DNA of 64,000 bases from Bacteroidaceae bacterium (GTDB lineage Bacteria; Bacteroidota; Bacteroidia; Bacteroidales; Bacteroidaceae), in the NCBI GenBank assembly GCA_017557635.1, contig JAFYYH010000002.1, forward strand, positions 1-64,000, given 5' to 3'. Below, one piece after another: positions 1-11,024 of the stretch. The notes beneath the pieces are model-generated. The model ran no database searches and was not told the DNA's origin. It worked only from the letters and a program-made list of their open reading frames with translations. The first letter of the stretch is position 1, and every line of letters starts with the position of its first letter. The translations under genes were made by a program, and so were the position numbers.

Positions 1-150
1 AAACCATGGCCGCCCGTGGGCTTGTGAACGGGAGGGGCCCGTGCCTAAGAAGATGCTCTGGAAGGTAGGAGTTTACTCATGCCTTTCAGAGCGTCTTATT
101 AGGGATGGGAGGGATAGCGCGAAGCGCGTAGTTTCAGATACCTATACCCC
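1..150 (+). repeat. Structured intergenic element, copy 1 (cut by window edge)
   Basis: This is a gene-free stretch matching the element at 28552-28738 almost base for base. In order it holds a short hairpin (CCCGT at 13-17 with ACGGG at 28-32), the box GGGAGGGGCCCG (30-41), a long hairpin (arms 47-65 and 82-100, continuing inward with one internal mismatch to a UUUA loop), a second box GGGAGGG (107-113) and the small hairpin GCGC-GAA-GCGC (117-127). The right end near 140-150 reads ACCTATACCCC, which resembles the GGGGTATACC termini of the copy at 50277-50442. The left end lies outside the window. It sits downstream of the GH94 gene. What it does is unknown. Confidence 0.75.
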
Positions 151-156
151 AAATTC

Positions 157-2598
157 TCACTGAAGAACCGCAGTGACGTGCACAAGCGAGCCTTCTGCGG
201 CGAGGGGGATTAGATTTCCGAAAATTTCCTTACCGTCTACAGTAATTGATTTGATTCCGTGGGTGGCACCGTTGGGATTCTTTACTTCAATCTCGTAGGT
301 TGCTCCGCGGAACTTTCTGGTAACCTTGTATTCCTTCATGTCGGGACTGATGCAAGGATCTATAACCAGGCCATTGTAAGTCGGCTTGATTCCCAGGATG
401 AACTGGGTGATAGTGTACCAGTTCCAGGCTGCTGTACCGGTAAGCCAGGAGTTCTTGCCCTCGCCGGGACGGAAAGCATCCTTTCCTGCTACCATCTGGG
501 AGTAGACGTAGGGTTCAACCTTGTGCAGGGTCTGATCCTTTATGTAGGCGGGGCAGATTTTGCGCCAGTATTCCATGGCGGCTTTTCCGTTTCCTCTAAC
601 TGTCTCACCAATTATTACCCACGGATTGTTGTGGCAGAATATACCTGCATTCTCCTTGTAGCCAGCGGGATAACTTGATATCTCGCCGTACTCAATGTAG
701 TAACGTGTGAATGCGGGGTTGTTCAGCACAATACCGTGCTCTGAGTCAAGACGCTCCTTGACGGAGTCAAGGGCCTTGTCGCAGAGTCCTTCCTTAAGGC
801 CGATGCCCGCCATGGTGCACCAGCCGTTGGACTCGATGAAGATCTGGCCCTCCTCATTCTCCTTGGAACCCACCTTGCGGCCAAAGTAGTCATATGCACG
901 CAGGAACCACTCACCGTCCCAACCGTATTTCTCGACAGAAACCACCATTTCATCGATGTATTTCTGTGCACGGTCAGCCTCGTCATTACGGCCCAGGTGA
1001 CGGCAAAGTTCCACATAGTCACGACCGCTGAACACAAACAGACCGGCAATCATAAGGCTCTCCGCCTTGCTGCCCTCAGTCTTGTTCTCGGTTGTCTGGA
1101 AACTCTCGTCGGGATCATTGCTGAAGCAGTTCAGGTTCATGCAGTCGTTCCAGTCGGCACGACCTATAAGAGGCAGTCCGTGAGGACCAAGGTTGTTGAT
1201 CACATGATCGAACGATATGGTCAGGTGCTCAAACAGGCTCTTCTCACTGCCCGGTACGTTATCAAACGGAACCGGCTCGTCCAGTATGCTGAAATCACCC
1301 GTTTCACGCAGGTAACCGCAAACACCGAATATGAGCCACATGGGATCATCGTTGAATCCGCCGCCGATGCCGTCATTGCCGCGCTTGGTCAGGGGCTGGT
1401 ACTGATGGTAACAGCCGCCGTCGGCAAACTGGGTCGATGCAATATCGATTATGCGCTCACGGGCACGCTCCGGAATCTGATGAACAAAACCAATCAGGTC
1501 CTGGTTGGAGTCACGGAATCCCATTCCACGGCCGATGCCGCTCTCAAAGAACGACGCACTGCGTGAGAAACAGAAGGTGATCATACACTGGTACTGGTTC
1601 CAGATATTGACCGTGCGGTCCAGGCGCTCATCGGCACTCTTGACAGAGAATATCTCAAGCAGGTTGTCCCAATACTGGCAAAGTCGCTTGAACTCGGCGT
1701 CAACCTTTGCCGCGGTGTCCAGACGTGACAGGGTCTCGCGGGCCATGCGCTTGTTGATGACACCCTTGCTCTCCCACTTGTCATCCTGAGCGTTCTCAAC
1801 GTAACCGAGCACGAACACAAGGTCACGGCTCTCGCCGGGCCTAAGTTCAATCTCAAGGTAGTGAGATGCTATGGGTGACCATCCGTGGGCAACGCTGTTA
1901 CGGGGTTTGCCCTCAAGCACAGCCTGAGGAGCATCGAACCCGTTGTACAGACCCAGGAATGATTCGCGGTCGGAGTCAAAACCTTGTACAGGAACATTGA
2001 CCGAGTAGTATGCGTAGTGGTTGCGGCGCTCCTTGTATTCAGTCTTGTGATAGATGACCGAACCGTCAATCTCAACCTCACCGGTAGAGAAGTTGCGCTG
2101 GAAATTCTCCATGTCGGTCGATGCGTTCCAAAGGCACCACTCCTGGAAGCTGAACAATTTGAGCTTCTTTACCTTATCGGTGGTATTTGTCAGCGTCAGT
2201 TTCTGAACCTCGGCCCATGTCTTGAGCGGCACAAAGAAGAGCACCTTTGCGGTTACGCCGTCCTTGCGGCCCTCGATTGAGGTATAGTTCATACCGTGAC
2301 GGCACTCGTAGAAATCAAGCGGAGTCTTGCAGGGTTTCCAGCCCGGATTCCAGACTGTGTGACCGTCCTTGATATAGAAGTAACGTCCGCCCGCGTCCAT
2401 CGGCACACCGTTATAACGGTAGCGTGTGATTCGGCGGAACTTGGCATCCTTACAGAAACTGTAACCGCCTGCGGTATTCGATATAAGTCCGAAGAAATCC
2501 TCGGTGCCCAGATAGTTTATCCAAGGCCACGGGGTGCAGGGATCGGTAATGACATACTCCCTGGCGGCATCATCGTAATGTCCGTATTCCTTAGCCAT
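157..2598 (-). CDS. GH94 glycoside phosphorylase, cellobiose phosphorylase type
   Basis: Probable cytoplasmic enzyme that splits a beta-linked glucose disaccharide with phosphate to give a sugar 1-phosphate and free sugar. The 813-residue protein has the family's N-terminal beta-sandwich ([20 protein letters not shown] near residue 50) and a C-terminal alpha6/alpha6 barrel containing [11 protein letters not shown] and the region RADWNDCMN that carries the catalytic acid Asp. Length is normal for cellobiose phosphorylase. I chose ATG at 2598; a GTG at 2607 would overlap the upstream gene's stop codon and adds only three residues. The GPH-type sugar carrier directly upstream suggests uptake of an intact disaccharide followed by phosphorolysis. 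Substrate is inferred: cellobiose is likeliest, but a mannosyl- or chitobiose-type specificity cannot be excluded from sequence alone. Confidence 0.88.
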   Translation of the reverse strand: MAKEYGHYDDAAREYVITDPCTPWPWINYLGTEDFFGLISNTAGGYSFCKDAKFRRITRYRYNGVPMDAGGRYFYIKDGHTVWNPGWKPCKTPLDFYECRHGMNYTSIEGRKDGVTAKVLFFVPLKTWAEVQKLTLTNTTDKVKKLKLFSFQEWCLWNASTDMENFQRNFSTGEVEIDGSVIYHKTEYKERRNHYAYYSVNVPVQGFDSDRESFLGLYNGFDAPQAVLEGKPRNSVAHGWSPIASHYLEIELRPGESRDLVFVLGYVENAQDDKWESKGVINKRMARETLSRLDTAAKVDAEFKRLCQYWDNLLEIFSVKSADERLDRTVNIWNQYQCMITFCFSRSASFFESGIGRGMGFRDSNQDLIGFVHQIPERARERIIDIASTQFADGGCYHQYQPLTKRGNDGIGGGFNDDPMWLIFGVCGYLRETGDFSILDEPVPFDNVPGSEKSLFEHLTISFDHVINNLGPHGLPLIGRADWNDCMNLNCFSNDPDESFQTTENKTEGSKAESLMIAGLFVFSGRDYVELCRHLGRNDEADRAQKYIDEMVVSVEKYGWDGEWFLRAYDYFGRKVGSKENEEGQIFIESNGWCTMAGIGLKEGLCDKALDSVKERLDSEHGIVLNNPAFTRYYIEYGEISSYPAGYKENAGIFCHNNPWVIIGETVRGNGKAAMEYWRKICPAYIKDQTLHKVEPYVYSQMVAGKDAFRPGEGKNSWLTGTAAWNWYTITQFILGIKPTYNGLVIDPCISPDMKEYKVTRKFRGATYEIEVKNPNGATHGIKSITVDGKEIFGNLIPLAAEGSLVHVTAVLQ

Positions 2599-2603
2599 AG
2601 GGA

Positions 2604-3959
2604 TCACTTCTTGATGGGGAACTTAAATGCCAGGAGTCCCATTATCACGGCAATGACTGCCGGAATCAGAGAGAACAGCGACCATACCATGGTACGAACC
2701 GACTCGGTGACCGATGCCGGATCGATTGACATATTGCCGAATTCATCGGGAATCATGCGTGCACCTGCCAGGCCCAGCAGCAGGGCAATCAGAGAACCTG
2801 ATATCGCACCACCCAGTTTCTGAGCCATTGTGCCCGATGAGAATATAAGTCCGGTCGATGATGTTCCGAACTTCTCGGTAGCGAAGTCAGCCACATCGGC
2901 ATACATGGACCACAGCAGCGGTGAATAGAGACCTACGCCAACTGAGGTGAGGATAACCACTGCAACCATCAGCCAGATGTACTTGGGACTCATGGGGATG
3001 AAGAAGAACAGAACTGAGAATACCACGCAGATGACGGCAGCCCAGACGAATGCCATGCGCTTGGAGCCCACCCACTTTGCAAACTTGGGTGACACACCTC
3101 CGAATATCATGCAGGTAACCTCACCGAATGCCATCAGCACGGTGTAGTTGATTATGAGTGAACCTACGGTTACGTCACCACCCAGACAGTATGAGATAAG
3201 ATAACCTGCCACTGCATAACGGAATCCGTTGAAGAAGTTGGTGCAGAGACCAATCAGTGTCAGGTATATCCAGGGTTTGTTCTTGAACAGGTCAACGAAC
3301 TGACTCAGGGAGTACTTCTCGGCCCTTACGGGTTTGAGGCGCTCCTTTGTCATCAGACCGCAGGCCAGTGTCATGGCTGCGGCTATGATGCCGAATATGG
3401 CGCCAAGCACTGCATACTGGTGTGCATCGGTTCCGCCAACCATCTTCTGCAGGTAAGGGAATGAGAGCAGAGTGATGAAACCCATTGCGTACGCACCTAC
3501 CATACGGTATGATGAGAACTGGTTCTTCTCATTGTCATCATCGGTCATGACGCCCAGCAGAGAGCCGTAAGGCACGTTGACTGCGGTATAGACAGCCATC
3601 ATGAGCAGATAGAGGACATATGCATAGACACGCTTGCCTTCGGGACCGAAGTCAGGTGTATAGAGCAGCAGGGCGAATATCAGTCCGAAAGGTATGGCGC
3701 CGAATATAAGCCACGGGCGGTATGTACCCCACTTGGACTGTGTGCGGTCGGCCAGACTGCCCATAATGGGGTCGGTGACCACGTCAAACAGACGTGCAAT
3801 AAGCATCAGTGCAGCAGCATCGGCAAAGGTCAATCCGAAAACATTGGTGAAAAACAAGGGGAAGGCAATGGACATGATTTTCCATGTTATGCCACCTGCA
3901 GCAGCATCGCCAAGGGCGTATGCTATCTTCTCTCTGACTGTAGGTTTGTTGTAACTCAT
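2604..3959 (-). CDS. GPH-family (MelB-like) sugar:cation symporter
   Basis: Inner-membrane carrier of the glycoside-pentoside-hexuronide:cation symporter family within the MFS fold. The 451 residues contain about twelve hydrophobic segments, an N-terminal [16 protein letters not shown] typical of GPH proteins, and the loop [21 protein letters not shown] between helices 2 and 3, which holds the family's cation and sugar residues. The stop codon lies just before the GH94 start, so the two are almost certainly co-translated. The likely cargo is the disaccharide cleaved by that phosphorylase (inference). The aldo/keto reductase gene ends 22 bases upstream. Confidence 0.9.
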   Translation of the reverse strand: MSYNKPTVREKIAYALGDAAAGGITWKIMSIAFPLFFTNVFGLTFADAAALMLIARLFDVVTDPIMGSLADRTQSKWGTYRPWLIFGAIPFGLIFALLLYTPDFGPEGKRVYAYVLYLLMMAVYTAVNVPYGSLLGVMTDDDNEKNQFSSYRMVGAYAMGFITLLSFPYLQKMVGGTDAHQYAVLGAIFGIIAAAMTLACGLMTKERLKPVRAEKYSLSQFVDLFKNKPWIYLTLIGLCTNFFNGFRYAVAGYLISYCLGGDVTVGSLIINYTVLMAFGEVTCMIFGGVSPKFAKWVGSKRMAFVWAAVICVVFSVLFFFIPMSPKYIWLMVAVVILTSVGVGLYSPLLWSMYADVADFATEKFGTSSTGLIFSSGTMAQKLGGAISGSLIALLLGLAGARMIPDEFGNMSIDPASVTESVRTMVWSLFSLIPAVIAVIMGLLAFKFPIKK

Positions 3960-3981
3960 AATTGAAGCAATAAGGTTAGGT

Positions 3982-4986
3982 CTATCTTGAAAGTTTGTCT
4001 ATCTCGTACAGTTCATCGGCTGTGAACCCTGTGTTGTTGACGGCTTTGATGTCGGTCAGGATCTGCTCCGGGGAACTTGCCCCCACCAGGACCGATGTCA
4101 CCGTAGAATCCTTGAGCAGCCATGCCAGCGCCATCTCGGAGAGAGTCTGCGAGCGGGAGGCGGCGATATCGTTCAGACGCTGGAGTCTGGATACCAGATC
4201 CATGGTCAGCACCTCTTTTTTGAGAAAATGGTTGCGGGCCATTCTGGAATCGGCCGGGATGCCCCTCAGGTAACGATCCGACAGAAGTCCCTGATTCAGC
4301 GGTGAAAAGGCGGTAAAACCGACTCCGGCCTCATAGCACTTGTCAAGTATTCCGTTCTCCTCCACCCTGCGGTCCATCATATTGTAACGGCCCTGGTATA
4401 TCAGGCAGGGAACGTCACGCTCCTTGAGGTATGAGAAGCAGAAATCCAGGGTTTCAACCGGATAGTTCGATATGCCTACATACAGTGCTTTTCCCTGACG
4501 TACTATGTCCACCAGAGCCTGCATGGTCTCCTCAAGGGGAGTTTCAGGATCATAGCGGTGTGAGTAGAACAGGTCCACATAGTCCAGGCGCATACGCCTG
4601 AGACTCTGGTCAAGACTGCTCATAAGGTACTTCCTTGAACCCCATTCGCCGTACGGGCCGGGCCACATGTCATAACCCGCCTTTGTGGTGATGAAGAGTT
4701 CATCACGGTAGGGACGGAAAGAAAGGTCCATCATGCGACCCAGATTCTCCTCGGCCGTGCCGTATTCGGGACCGTAGTTGTTGGCCAGATCAAAGCATGT
4801 TATTCCGTTGTCAAAAGCACATCTGGCTGTAGCATGAGCCTTGTCAAAGTCATCCACACTGCCAAAGTTATGCCAGAATCCCAGTGACACTGCGGGCAGT
4901 TTCACTCCGCTGTGTCCGCATCTGAAATACGGCATACGCCCGTCATAACGGGTATCGGCCGCCTTGTAATCAAGATTGTCGGGCAT
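3982..4986 (-). CDS. Aldo/keto reductase (YghZ/Gpr-like)
   Basis: NADPH-dependent carbonyl reductase of the AKR superfamily, 334 residues, TIM barrel. The tetrad is visible: Asp and Tyr in CFDLANNYG, Lys in FITTKAG and His in LFYSHRYDP. The opening (YFRCGHSGVKLPAVSLGFW) and overall sequence are those of the YghZ / L-glyceraldehyde 3-phosphate reductase subgroup, which detoxifies aldehydes or reduces sugar aldehydes. Its ATG shares one base with the stop codon of the upstream MFS gene (TAATG), indicating translational coupling. In this sugar operon it may act on an aldose or a toxic aldehyde by-product; the substrate is not evident. Confidence 0.88.
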   Translation of the reverse strand: MPDNLDYKAADTRYDGRMPYFRCGHSGVKLPAVSLGFWHNFGSVDDFDKAHATARCAFDNGITCFDLANNYGPEYGTAEENLGRMMDLSFRPYRDELFITTKAGYDMWPGPYGEWGSRKYLMSSLDQSLRRMRLDYVDLFYSHRYDPETPLEETMQALVDIVRQGKALYVGISNYPVETLDFCFSYLKERDVPCLIYQGRYNMMDRRVEENGILDKCYEAGVGFTAFSPLNQGLLSDRYLRGIPADSRMARNHFLKKEVLTMDLVSRLQRLNDIAASRSQTLSEMALAWLLKDSTVTSVLVGASSPEQILTDIKAVNNTGFTADELYEIDKLSR

Positions 4987-6446
4987 TACTCAACAACGAT
5001 GGGTTTGTACTTGGGAACAAGCAGCTTCATAACCGTCCAGCCTATCAGATAGGCAACGGCGCAGATGCAGAACACAATCATGTAGCCGGCCTCCTTGCCC
5101 TCAAAGCCCAGGAATGAGAAGGCTGAACCCATGGCGTCACTCTTGGTAAAGAGCATACCTGCACCCTTGTTTATCATGAATGATGCAAGACCGCCCATTG
5201 TGGTACCCACACCTGTGATTGTTCCGATGGTTGACTTGGGAAACATATCACCGATGGTAGAATAGAGGTTGGCCGACCATGCCTGATGTCCGGCACCTGC
5301 CAGACCGATGATGATTGCGGGGAACCATGCGCTGTACTGACCCAGAGGCTGTGCAAAGAGTGCCAACAGCGGGAAGAATGCGAATATGAGCATAGCCTTC
5401 ATACGGCCTGAGTAAGGCTCCATACCCTTCTTCTCAACAAAGAGTTTGGGCAGGTATCCGCCGCCAATACTTACCACAGTAACAATCAGATACAGAACAA
5501 AAATAAGGTTGATGGCCATAGCTGAATCTGAGCGGTAGCCGTACTGGTCACTGAAATAGGCAGGTGCCCAGAAGAGGAAGAACCACCATACACCGTCGGT
5601 AAAGAACTTACCGCAGATGAAAGCCCATGTCTGACGGAATGTGAAACACTTGAAGAAGGGGATTGACTTCTCCTCCTTAACCGGCTCGGCAGCCTTGGCA
5701 GCAGCCAGTTCAGCAGCGTCATCCTGGTGTATGTACTCAAGCTCAGCCTTGTTCACGAACCTTGACTCCTCAGGCTTGCGGTAGAGACCGAACCAGAAGA
5801 ACATCCAGACAAAGCCCAGCGCACCGATGATGATGAACGCCATCTCCCAACTGGTAGCCGCAGCCAGAGGCGGTATGCAGGCGGGAGCAGCCAGAGCACC
5901 TACAGATGCACCGGCATTGAATATTGAGGTTGCAAAAGCGCGGTCCTTCTTGGGGAAATACTCGGCAGTAACCTTGATGGCTGCAGGGAAGTTACCTGAC
6001 TCACCGAGAGCCAGCACCGCACGGCAGAATATGAACATATAGACTGAGGCGGTAGTAACAAGCAGCATGATATCGGCCGAATTCTTGGCAGCCTCCATAG
6101 ACTCGGCACCGGCCCACTTGAGAGCTCCCCATCCGCAGGCAGCATGCATGCAGGCACCTACTGACCAGATGAATATGGCCCAGAGATAACCCTTGCGGGT
6201 ACCCAGTTTGTCAATGAATTTGCCGCTAAAGAGGCAGGCTACGGCATAGAAAATGGAAAAGAAACCGGTAATGGTACCGTACTGGCTGTCACTCCAACCA
6301 AAATCAACTGAGATAAAGTCTTTCCATGTGAGTGAAAGCACCTGACGGTCCAGGTAATTGACTGTCGTGGCCACAAAAAGGAGGGCACACATTACCCAAC
6401 GGAAGTTTGTCATCCGCTGAGCATTTGAATTGTTTGTTTGTGTCAT
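4986..6446 (-). CDS. MFS transporter, hexuronate (ExuT-like) type
   Basis: Inner-membrane proton-coupled carrier of the anion:cation symporter branch of MFS. It has twelve predicted helices, and the first reads NFRWVMCALLFVATTVNYLD, characteristic of ExuT-like hexuronate permeases; the helix 2-3 loop GKFIDKLGTRKGY is the MFS motif A. I chose ATG at 6446 (486 aa, MTQTNNSNAQRM...), which starts about eleven residues before the conserved NFRW, as in relatives. An ATG at 6485 forms an ATGA overlap with the murF-alr stop codon and adds 13 unconserved residues, so it is a real alternative. Context with a reductase, GPH symporter and phosphorylase points to plant or host glycan sugars; galacturonate or glucuronate is a family-based guess. 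Confidence 0.88.
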   Translation of the reverse strand: MTQTNNSNAQRMTNFRWVMCALLFVATTVNYLDRQVLSLTWKDFISVDFGWSDSQYGTITGFFSIFYAVACLFSGKFIDKLGTRKGYLWAIFIWSVGACMHAACGWGALKWAGAESMEAAKNSADIMLLVTTASVYMFIFCRAVLALGESGNFPAAIKVTAEYFPKKDRAFATSIFNAGASVGALAAPACIPPLAAATSWEMAFIIIGALGFVWMFFWFGLYRKPEESRFVNKAELEYIHQDDAAELAAAKAAEPVKEEKSIPFFKCFTFRQTWAFICGKFFTDGVWWFFLFWAPAYFSDQYGYRSDSAMAINLIFVLYLIVTVVSIGGGYLPKLFVEKKGMEPYSGRMKAMLIFAFFPLLALFAQPLGQYSAWFPAIIIGLAGAGHQAWSANLYSTIGDMFPKSTIGTITGVGTTMGGLASFMINKGAGMLFTKSDAMGSAFSFLGFEGKEAGYMIVFCICAVAYLIGWTVMKLLVPKYKPIVVE

Positions 6447-6481
6447 TTTATGTTTTAGGTTAGTTGTTATTCTCCAGTGAA

Positions 6482-8950
6482 TCATTCAGTGTAATAGACT
6501 CTCTTTACCCTGATTGATACCGTTGATATGATCTCATAAGGTATAGTACCCAGAATATCTGACAGCACATGTACCGGCAGGTTAGGACCGAAAATCTCAA
6601 CGCTGTCACCCTCCTGGCACTCTATATCCGTAACATCAATCATGCATACATCCATGCATATGTTACCCACATAGTAGGCCTTCTGTCCGTTCACAAGGCA
6701 GTATGCCTTACCGTTACCCAGATGACGGTCCAGACCGTCGGCATATCCGATAGGTATGGCGGCAATACGTGAATGCTTGGTTATCTTGCCCTTGCGGCTG
6801 TAACCCACGGTCTCACCCTTTTCAAGCTCACGTATCTGGAGTATGGTGGTCTTAAGCGTGCATACCGTCTCCAGTGGCTGGTTGTCTATAGGATTGATGC
6901 CATACAGACCCAAGCCCAGACGTACCATATCATAATGGACCTCCGGGAAACGTTCGATTGCGGCCGAGTTGCAGATATGACGCATGATATGATGCTTGAA
7001 AGCAGCCTGCAGCTCATCAGCTGCCTTATTGAAACGCTCTATCTGGAGTCTGGTGAAATCATCAAATTCAGGGCTGTCACTACCCACAAAATGTGAGAAT
7101 ACGGAACACGGAATGACCGCGGTCTGTTTCTGCAGGCGGTGTACCAGTTCTGGCATATCCTCGGGGGCGAATCCCAGACGGTGCATTCCGGTGTCTATCT
7201 TGATGTGTATGGGGAAGTTGGTCACACCGTTGTGCTCGGCGGCACGGATAATCATATCCAAAAGATGGAAGCTGTAAACCTCCGGCTCCAGTTTGTAGTC
7301 AAACAGCGTATTGAACGACGTGCGTTCCGGGTTCATCACCATTATGCTGGTGGTGATGCCGGCCTTGCGCAGTTCGGCACCCTCATCGGCCACAGCCACA
7401 GCCAGATAATCCACCTGACGGTCCTGCAGCGTCTTGGCCACCTCGATTGCACCTGATCCGTAGGCCGATGCCTTTACCATGCAGATGATGCCGGTCTCGA
7501 TCTGAAGCATGCCGCGGTAACGGTCCAGGTTGTCGGCCAATGCCTGAAGGTTGACCTCAAGGATGGTCTCATGGACCTTCAGTTCCAGACGCTCGGCAAT
7601 CCTGTCGAACTCATAGACGCGGGCTCCCTTGATAAGTATCAGTTCGTTATGGAAATTCTTCATCAGGTCCGATTTCAGGAAATCCTCGGTGCTCTTGAAG
7701 AAGTATTTCTCGGGAACGTCAAAACGTTTTTTCTCCGACGATATGTCATCACCTATACCTATGAGTTTGGTGATTCCGCGGCTCTCCACCAGTTGTGCCA
7801 CCCTGCGGTAGAGCTCATGGACCGACCAACCCGACTGCAGTATGTCGGACAGTATCAGGGTACGGCTGCGGGACTTGTCATCCTGACGGCGCGCCATGAA
7901 ATCCAGCGCAATGCCGAGTGATGATATATCGGAGTTGTAACTGTCATTGATTACTATGCATCCCTGCTTGCCGTCCTTCACCTCCAGACGCATTGCCAAA
8001 GGTTCCAGCTGTGCCATACGCTCCGTGATCTTCTCGGGCGGAACCATGAGATAAATGCAGACAGCCAGACAGTGGAGCGCATCCTCAATGGAGGCATCGT
8101 CAATGAAAGGTATGGTGAACTTGTTCTCCAGACCTATGTAACGGTAGGTAATCTCAGTGGAGCTCTCACCTTTTACGACCGATGAGATGAACAGCGGCTT
8201 GTCCTGGTTACGGCGTGACCATGCTATCTCGCGGGCAGTGATGATCGACTTGTCCACACAACTCTGTATCAGATCGTTGTCACCGTTGTAAATAACCACA
8301 TCGCAATCCTGGAACAGGCGCAGTTTCTCCACGCACTTGTCCTGCAGCGACTGGAAGTTCTCCTGATGTGCCAGGCCGATGTTGGAGATGACGCCTATGG
8401 TGGGCTTGATGATCTTCCAGAGCTGGCGCATCTCATCCTTCTTGGAGATACCGGCCTCGAAGATACCTATCTCAGACTGTTTGTTCAGAAGCCATACCGA
8501 AAGCGGAACGCCAATCTGAGAGTTGTAACTCTTGGGCGAACGTGTCACGGCATAGTCCGGCTCCAGCAACTGGTACAGCCACTCCTTGATGATGGTCTTT
8601 CCGTTACTGCCGGTTACACCTATTACAGGAATGTCAAAATGCTGTCTGTGGGCTGCCGCCAGAGTCTGTAACGCAGAAAGCGAATCCCTCACAAGAAGGA
8701 AGTTCGTCTCCTGGTAATCATCCATGTTGTCCGGCAGGTAACTGACTACAAAATTCCTTACACCTCGTTTATACAGTTCGCGGATATAGTTGTGACCGTC
8801 GTTGCGCTTGGTCTTCAATGCAAAGAAAAGAGTCTCGGCGGGGAAACAGAGAGAACGGCTGTCGGTTAGTAACCATGATATTCTGGCCGGGCAGAAACCG
8901 TGCCTTTCGGCCCCCGTCATAGCGACGATATCATCGATGGAATATGTCAT
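6482..8950 (-). CDS. murF-alr: Bifunctional MurF ligase / alanine racemase
   Basis: Fusion of UDP-N-acetylmuramoyl-tripeptide:D-Ala-D-Ala ligase (about residues 1-450) and PLP-dependent alanine racemase (about 455-822). The Mur ATP loop VIGVTGSNGKT lies near residue 115. The racemase half shows the PLP lysine in MVKASAYGSGA and the catalytic Tyr region YVGNICMDVCMIDVT. This domain fusion is standard in Bacteroidota. It would make D-alanine and could attach the D-Ala-D-Ala dipeptide to the peptidoglycan precursor. A separate single-domain murF lies at 36585-37889, so the ligase half here may be redundant or specialised. Transcription starts from a -7 box TATCTTTG (8983-8976). The gene heads the sugar-transport operon. 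Confidence 0.93.
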   Translation of the reverse strand: MTYSIDDIVAMTGAERHGFCPARISWLLTDSRSLCFPAETLFFALKTKRNDGHNYIRELYKRGVRNFVVSYLPDNMDDYQETNFLLVRDSLSALQTLAAAHRQHFDIPVIGVTGSNGKTIIKEWLYQLLEPDYAVTRSPKSYNSQIGVPLSVWLLNKQSEIGIFEAGISKKDEMRQLWKIIKPTIGVISNIGLAHQENFQSLQDKCVEKLRLFQDCDVVIYNGDNDLIQSCVDKSIITAREIAWSRRNQDKPLFISSVVKGESSTEITYRYIGLENKFTIPFIDDASIEDALHCLAVCIYLMVPPEKITERMAQLEPLAMRLEVKDGKQGCIVINDSYNSDISSLGIALDFMARRQDDKSRSRTLILSDILQSGWSVHELYRRVAQLVESRGITKLIGIGDDISSEKKRFDVPEKYFFKSTEDFLKSDLMKNFHNELILIKGARVYEFDRIAERLELKVHETILEVNLQALADNLDRYRGMLQIETGIICMVKASAYGSGAIEVAKTLQDRQVDYLAVAVADEGAELRKAGITTSIMVMNPERTSFNTLFDYKLEPEVYSFHLLDMIIRAAEHNGVTNFPIHIKIDTGMHRLGFAPEDMPELVHRLQKQTAVIPCSVFSHFVGSDSPEFDDFTRLQIERFNKAADELQAAFKHHIMRHICNSAAIERFPEVHYDMVRLGLGLYGINPIDNQPLETVCTLKTTILQIRELEKGETVGYSRKGKITKHSRIAAIPIGYADGLDRHLGNGKAYCLVNGQKAYYVGNICMDVCMIDVTDIECQEGDSVEIFGPNLPVHVLSDILGTIPYEIISTVSIRVKRVYYTE

Positions 8951-8975
8951 TTCGTGTAGTAATTTTCCGGTTTGT

Positions 8976-9064
8976 CAAAGATAATCATTATTTGCGTCAC
9001 CATATTAAAAAAACAATATGTATAGTGAAAAAGACCTTATATTCACACTAATTTGGTACATTTG
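8976..9064. promoter_or_regulatory. Divergent promoters for murF-alr (minus) and dxs (plus)
   Basis: The 140-base gap between the two start codons holds one Bacteroidota-type -7 box per direction: TATCTTTG on the minus strand (8983-8976), 26 bases before the murF-alr ATG, and TACATTTG on the plus strand (9057-9064), 26 bases before the dxs ATG. No convincing -33 TTTG is at the usual spacing for dxs. The inner part is AT-rich and shows no obvious operator. Confidence 0.6.
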
Positions 9065-9090
9065 CCGTTTGAACAACAAAAGAAGAGAGG

Positions 9091-11013
9091 ATGCAGAAAG
9101 CCGAAGAGGAACAACCGACAGTCAACCTGCTCAGTAACATCAACTCCCCCGATGACCTGAAAAAACTCAGTCAGGAGCAGTTACCGCAGGTTTGTGATGA
9201 GCTCAGACAGATGATCATTGACGAGCTCTCTCATAACCCCGGCCATTTCGGTTCCAGCTTGGGCACTGTCGAACTGACAGTTGCTCTGCACTATGTCTTC
9301 AATACCCCCGATGACCGTATCGTATGGGATGTAGGACATCAGGCCTACGGTCACAAGATCCTCACAGGCCGTCGCGACCGGTTCTGCACCAACCGTAAGT
9401 TCGGCGGACTGCGCCCCTTCCCCTCACCCGAGGAGAGCGAATACGACACCTTCACTGCAGGACACGCCTCCAACTCCATATCGGCAGCACTCGGCATGGC
9501 CGTGGCCGATAAGCGCAACGGCAACTCATCCCGCCGCGTAGTGGCCGTGATAGGCGACGGCGCCATGAGCGGAGGCCTTGCATTCGAGGGCATAAACAAC
9601 GCATCCATCACTGACAACGACCTGCTCATAATCCTGAACGACAACGATATGAGCATATCGCAGAGCGTAGGCGGCATGCGCAGTTACCTGACGCAGCTCC
9701 ACACCTCACGCTCATACAACAAGTTCCGCTACTACGTCTCAAGGGTGCTTGACAAGCTGGGACTCATGAATGACCAGAAACGCCGCGACATAATCCGCCG
9801 CAACAACCATATCAAGATAAAGCTCACCCACCAGAACAACATGTTCGAGGGTATGGATATCCGTTATTTCGGACCCATTGACGGACACAACGTCCAAAAC
9901 CTGGTACGTGTGCTGAGCAATATCAAGAACATGCACGGCCCCAAGCTGCTGCACATCAAGACCGTCAAGGGCAAGGGTTACGAGCCCGCCGAGAAGGACT
10001 CAGCCATCTGGCATGCCCCCGGACTCTTTGACAAGGTTACCGGCGAGCGCATAGTACGCAACGGCAACGGCCAGCCGCCCCTGTTCCAGGACGTATTCGG
10101 CGAGACCCTGCTCGAACTCATGCGTGAGAACTCCAAGATAATAGGCATAACACCCGCCATGCCCATAGGATGCAGCATGGACATTCCCATGAAGGTCTAT
10201 CCCGACCGCTGCTTTGACGTAGGCATTGCCGAGGGCCATGCCGTAACATTCTCTGGCGGCCTTGCCAAGGAGGGAATGATGCCGTTCTGCAACATCTACT
10301 CATCGTTCATGCAGCGTGCATATGACAACATCATTCACGATGTCGCCATACAGCGTCTCAACGTTGTAATCTGTCTGGACCGCGCCGGACTGGTAGGTGA
10401 AGACGGCCCCACACATCACGGAGCCTTCGACCTTGCGTTCCTGCGCCCCATACCGAACCTGACCATTGCATCGCCGTATGACGAGATAGAATTGCGCAAC
10501 CTCATGTACACCGCACAACTCCCCGACCAGGGACCTTTCATAATCCGATACCCGCGCGGCCGCGGCATCCTGTCCGACTGGCGCAAGCCGTTCGAGCCCG
10601 TTGTCATCGGCACCGGACGTAAGATAAAGGAGGGCGATGACGTTGCAGTCCTCTCCATCGGACCGATAGGCAACCTGGCTGAAAACGCCATCGAGACATG
10701 GGAGAAAGAGAGCGGAAAGACCGCCGCACTCTATGATATGAGATTTCTCAAGCCTATTGACACATCCATATTAAGGGAGGTGTCCAAGAAATACAGCCGT
10801 ATCATTACCATTGAAAACGGCGCGGTGACCGGAGGATTGGGCACCGCGGTAGTTGAATATATGGCCGATAACGGCTATAATCCTGTTATAAAGCGCATGG
10901 GCCTGCCCGACCGTTTCATCGAGCACGGCTCTACGCCTCAACTTCTGCATCTCTGTCACATTGATGAAGATGCCATCATCAGCGCACTGAGTGAGCTGAC
11001 ATCAAAACCTTAA
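9091..11013 (+). CDS. dxs: 1-deoxy-D-xylulose-5-phosphate synthase
   Basis: Thiamine diphosphate enzyme joining pyruvate and glyceraldehyde 3-phosphate, the first step of the MEP isoprenoid pathway. It is a cytoplasmic homodimer. The 640-residue length is normal. The ThDP-binding segment [17 protein letters not shown] with a downstream NDNDMSIS is near residues 155-190; the catalytic Glu is in [17 protein letters not shown]; the C-terminal transketolase domain follows. It is separated by 11 bases from trkA and probably begins a dxs-trkA-trkH transcript. The -7 box at 9057-9064 fits the ATG at 9091. Confidence 0.97.
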   Translation: MQKAEEEQPTVNLLSNINSPDDLKKLSQEQLPQVCDELRQMIIDELSHNPGHFGSSLGTVELTVALHYVFNTPDDRIVWDVGHQAYGHKILTGRRDRFCTNRKFGGLRPFPSPEESEYDTFTAGHASNSISAALGMAVADKRNGNSSRRVVAVIGDGAMSGGLAFEGINNASITDNDLLIILNDNDMSISQSVGGMRSYLTQLHTSRSYNKFRYYVSRVLDKLGLMNDQKRRDIIRRNNHIKIKLTHQNNMFEGMDIRYFGPIDGHNVQNLVRVLSNIKNMHGPKLLHIKTVKGKGYEPAEKDSAIWHAPGLFDKVTGERIVRNGNGQPPLFQDVFGETLLELMRENSKIIGITPAMPIGCSMDIPMKVYPDRCFDVGIAEGHAVTFSGGLAKEGMMPFCNIYSSFMQRAYDNIIHDVAIQRLNVVICLDRAGLVGEDGPTHHGAFDLAFLRPIPNLTIASPYDEIELRNLMYTAQLPDQGPFIIRYPRGRGILSDWRKPFEPVVIGTGRKIKEGDDVAVLSIGPIGNLAENAIETWEKESGKTAALYDMRFLKPIDTSILREVSKKYSRIITIENGAVTGGLGTAVVEYMADNGYNPVIKRMGLPDRFIEHGSTPQLLHLCHIDEDAIISALSELTSKP

Positions 11014-11024
11014 AGAACCGGAAA

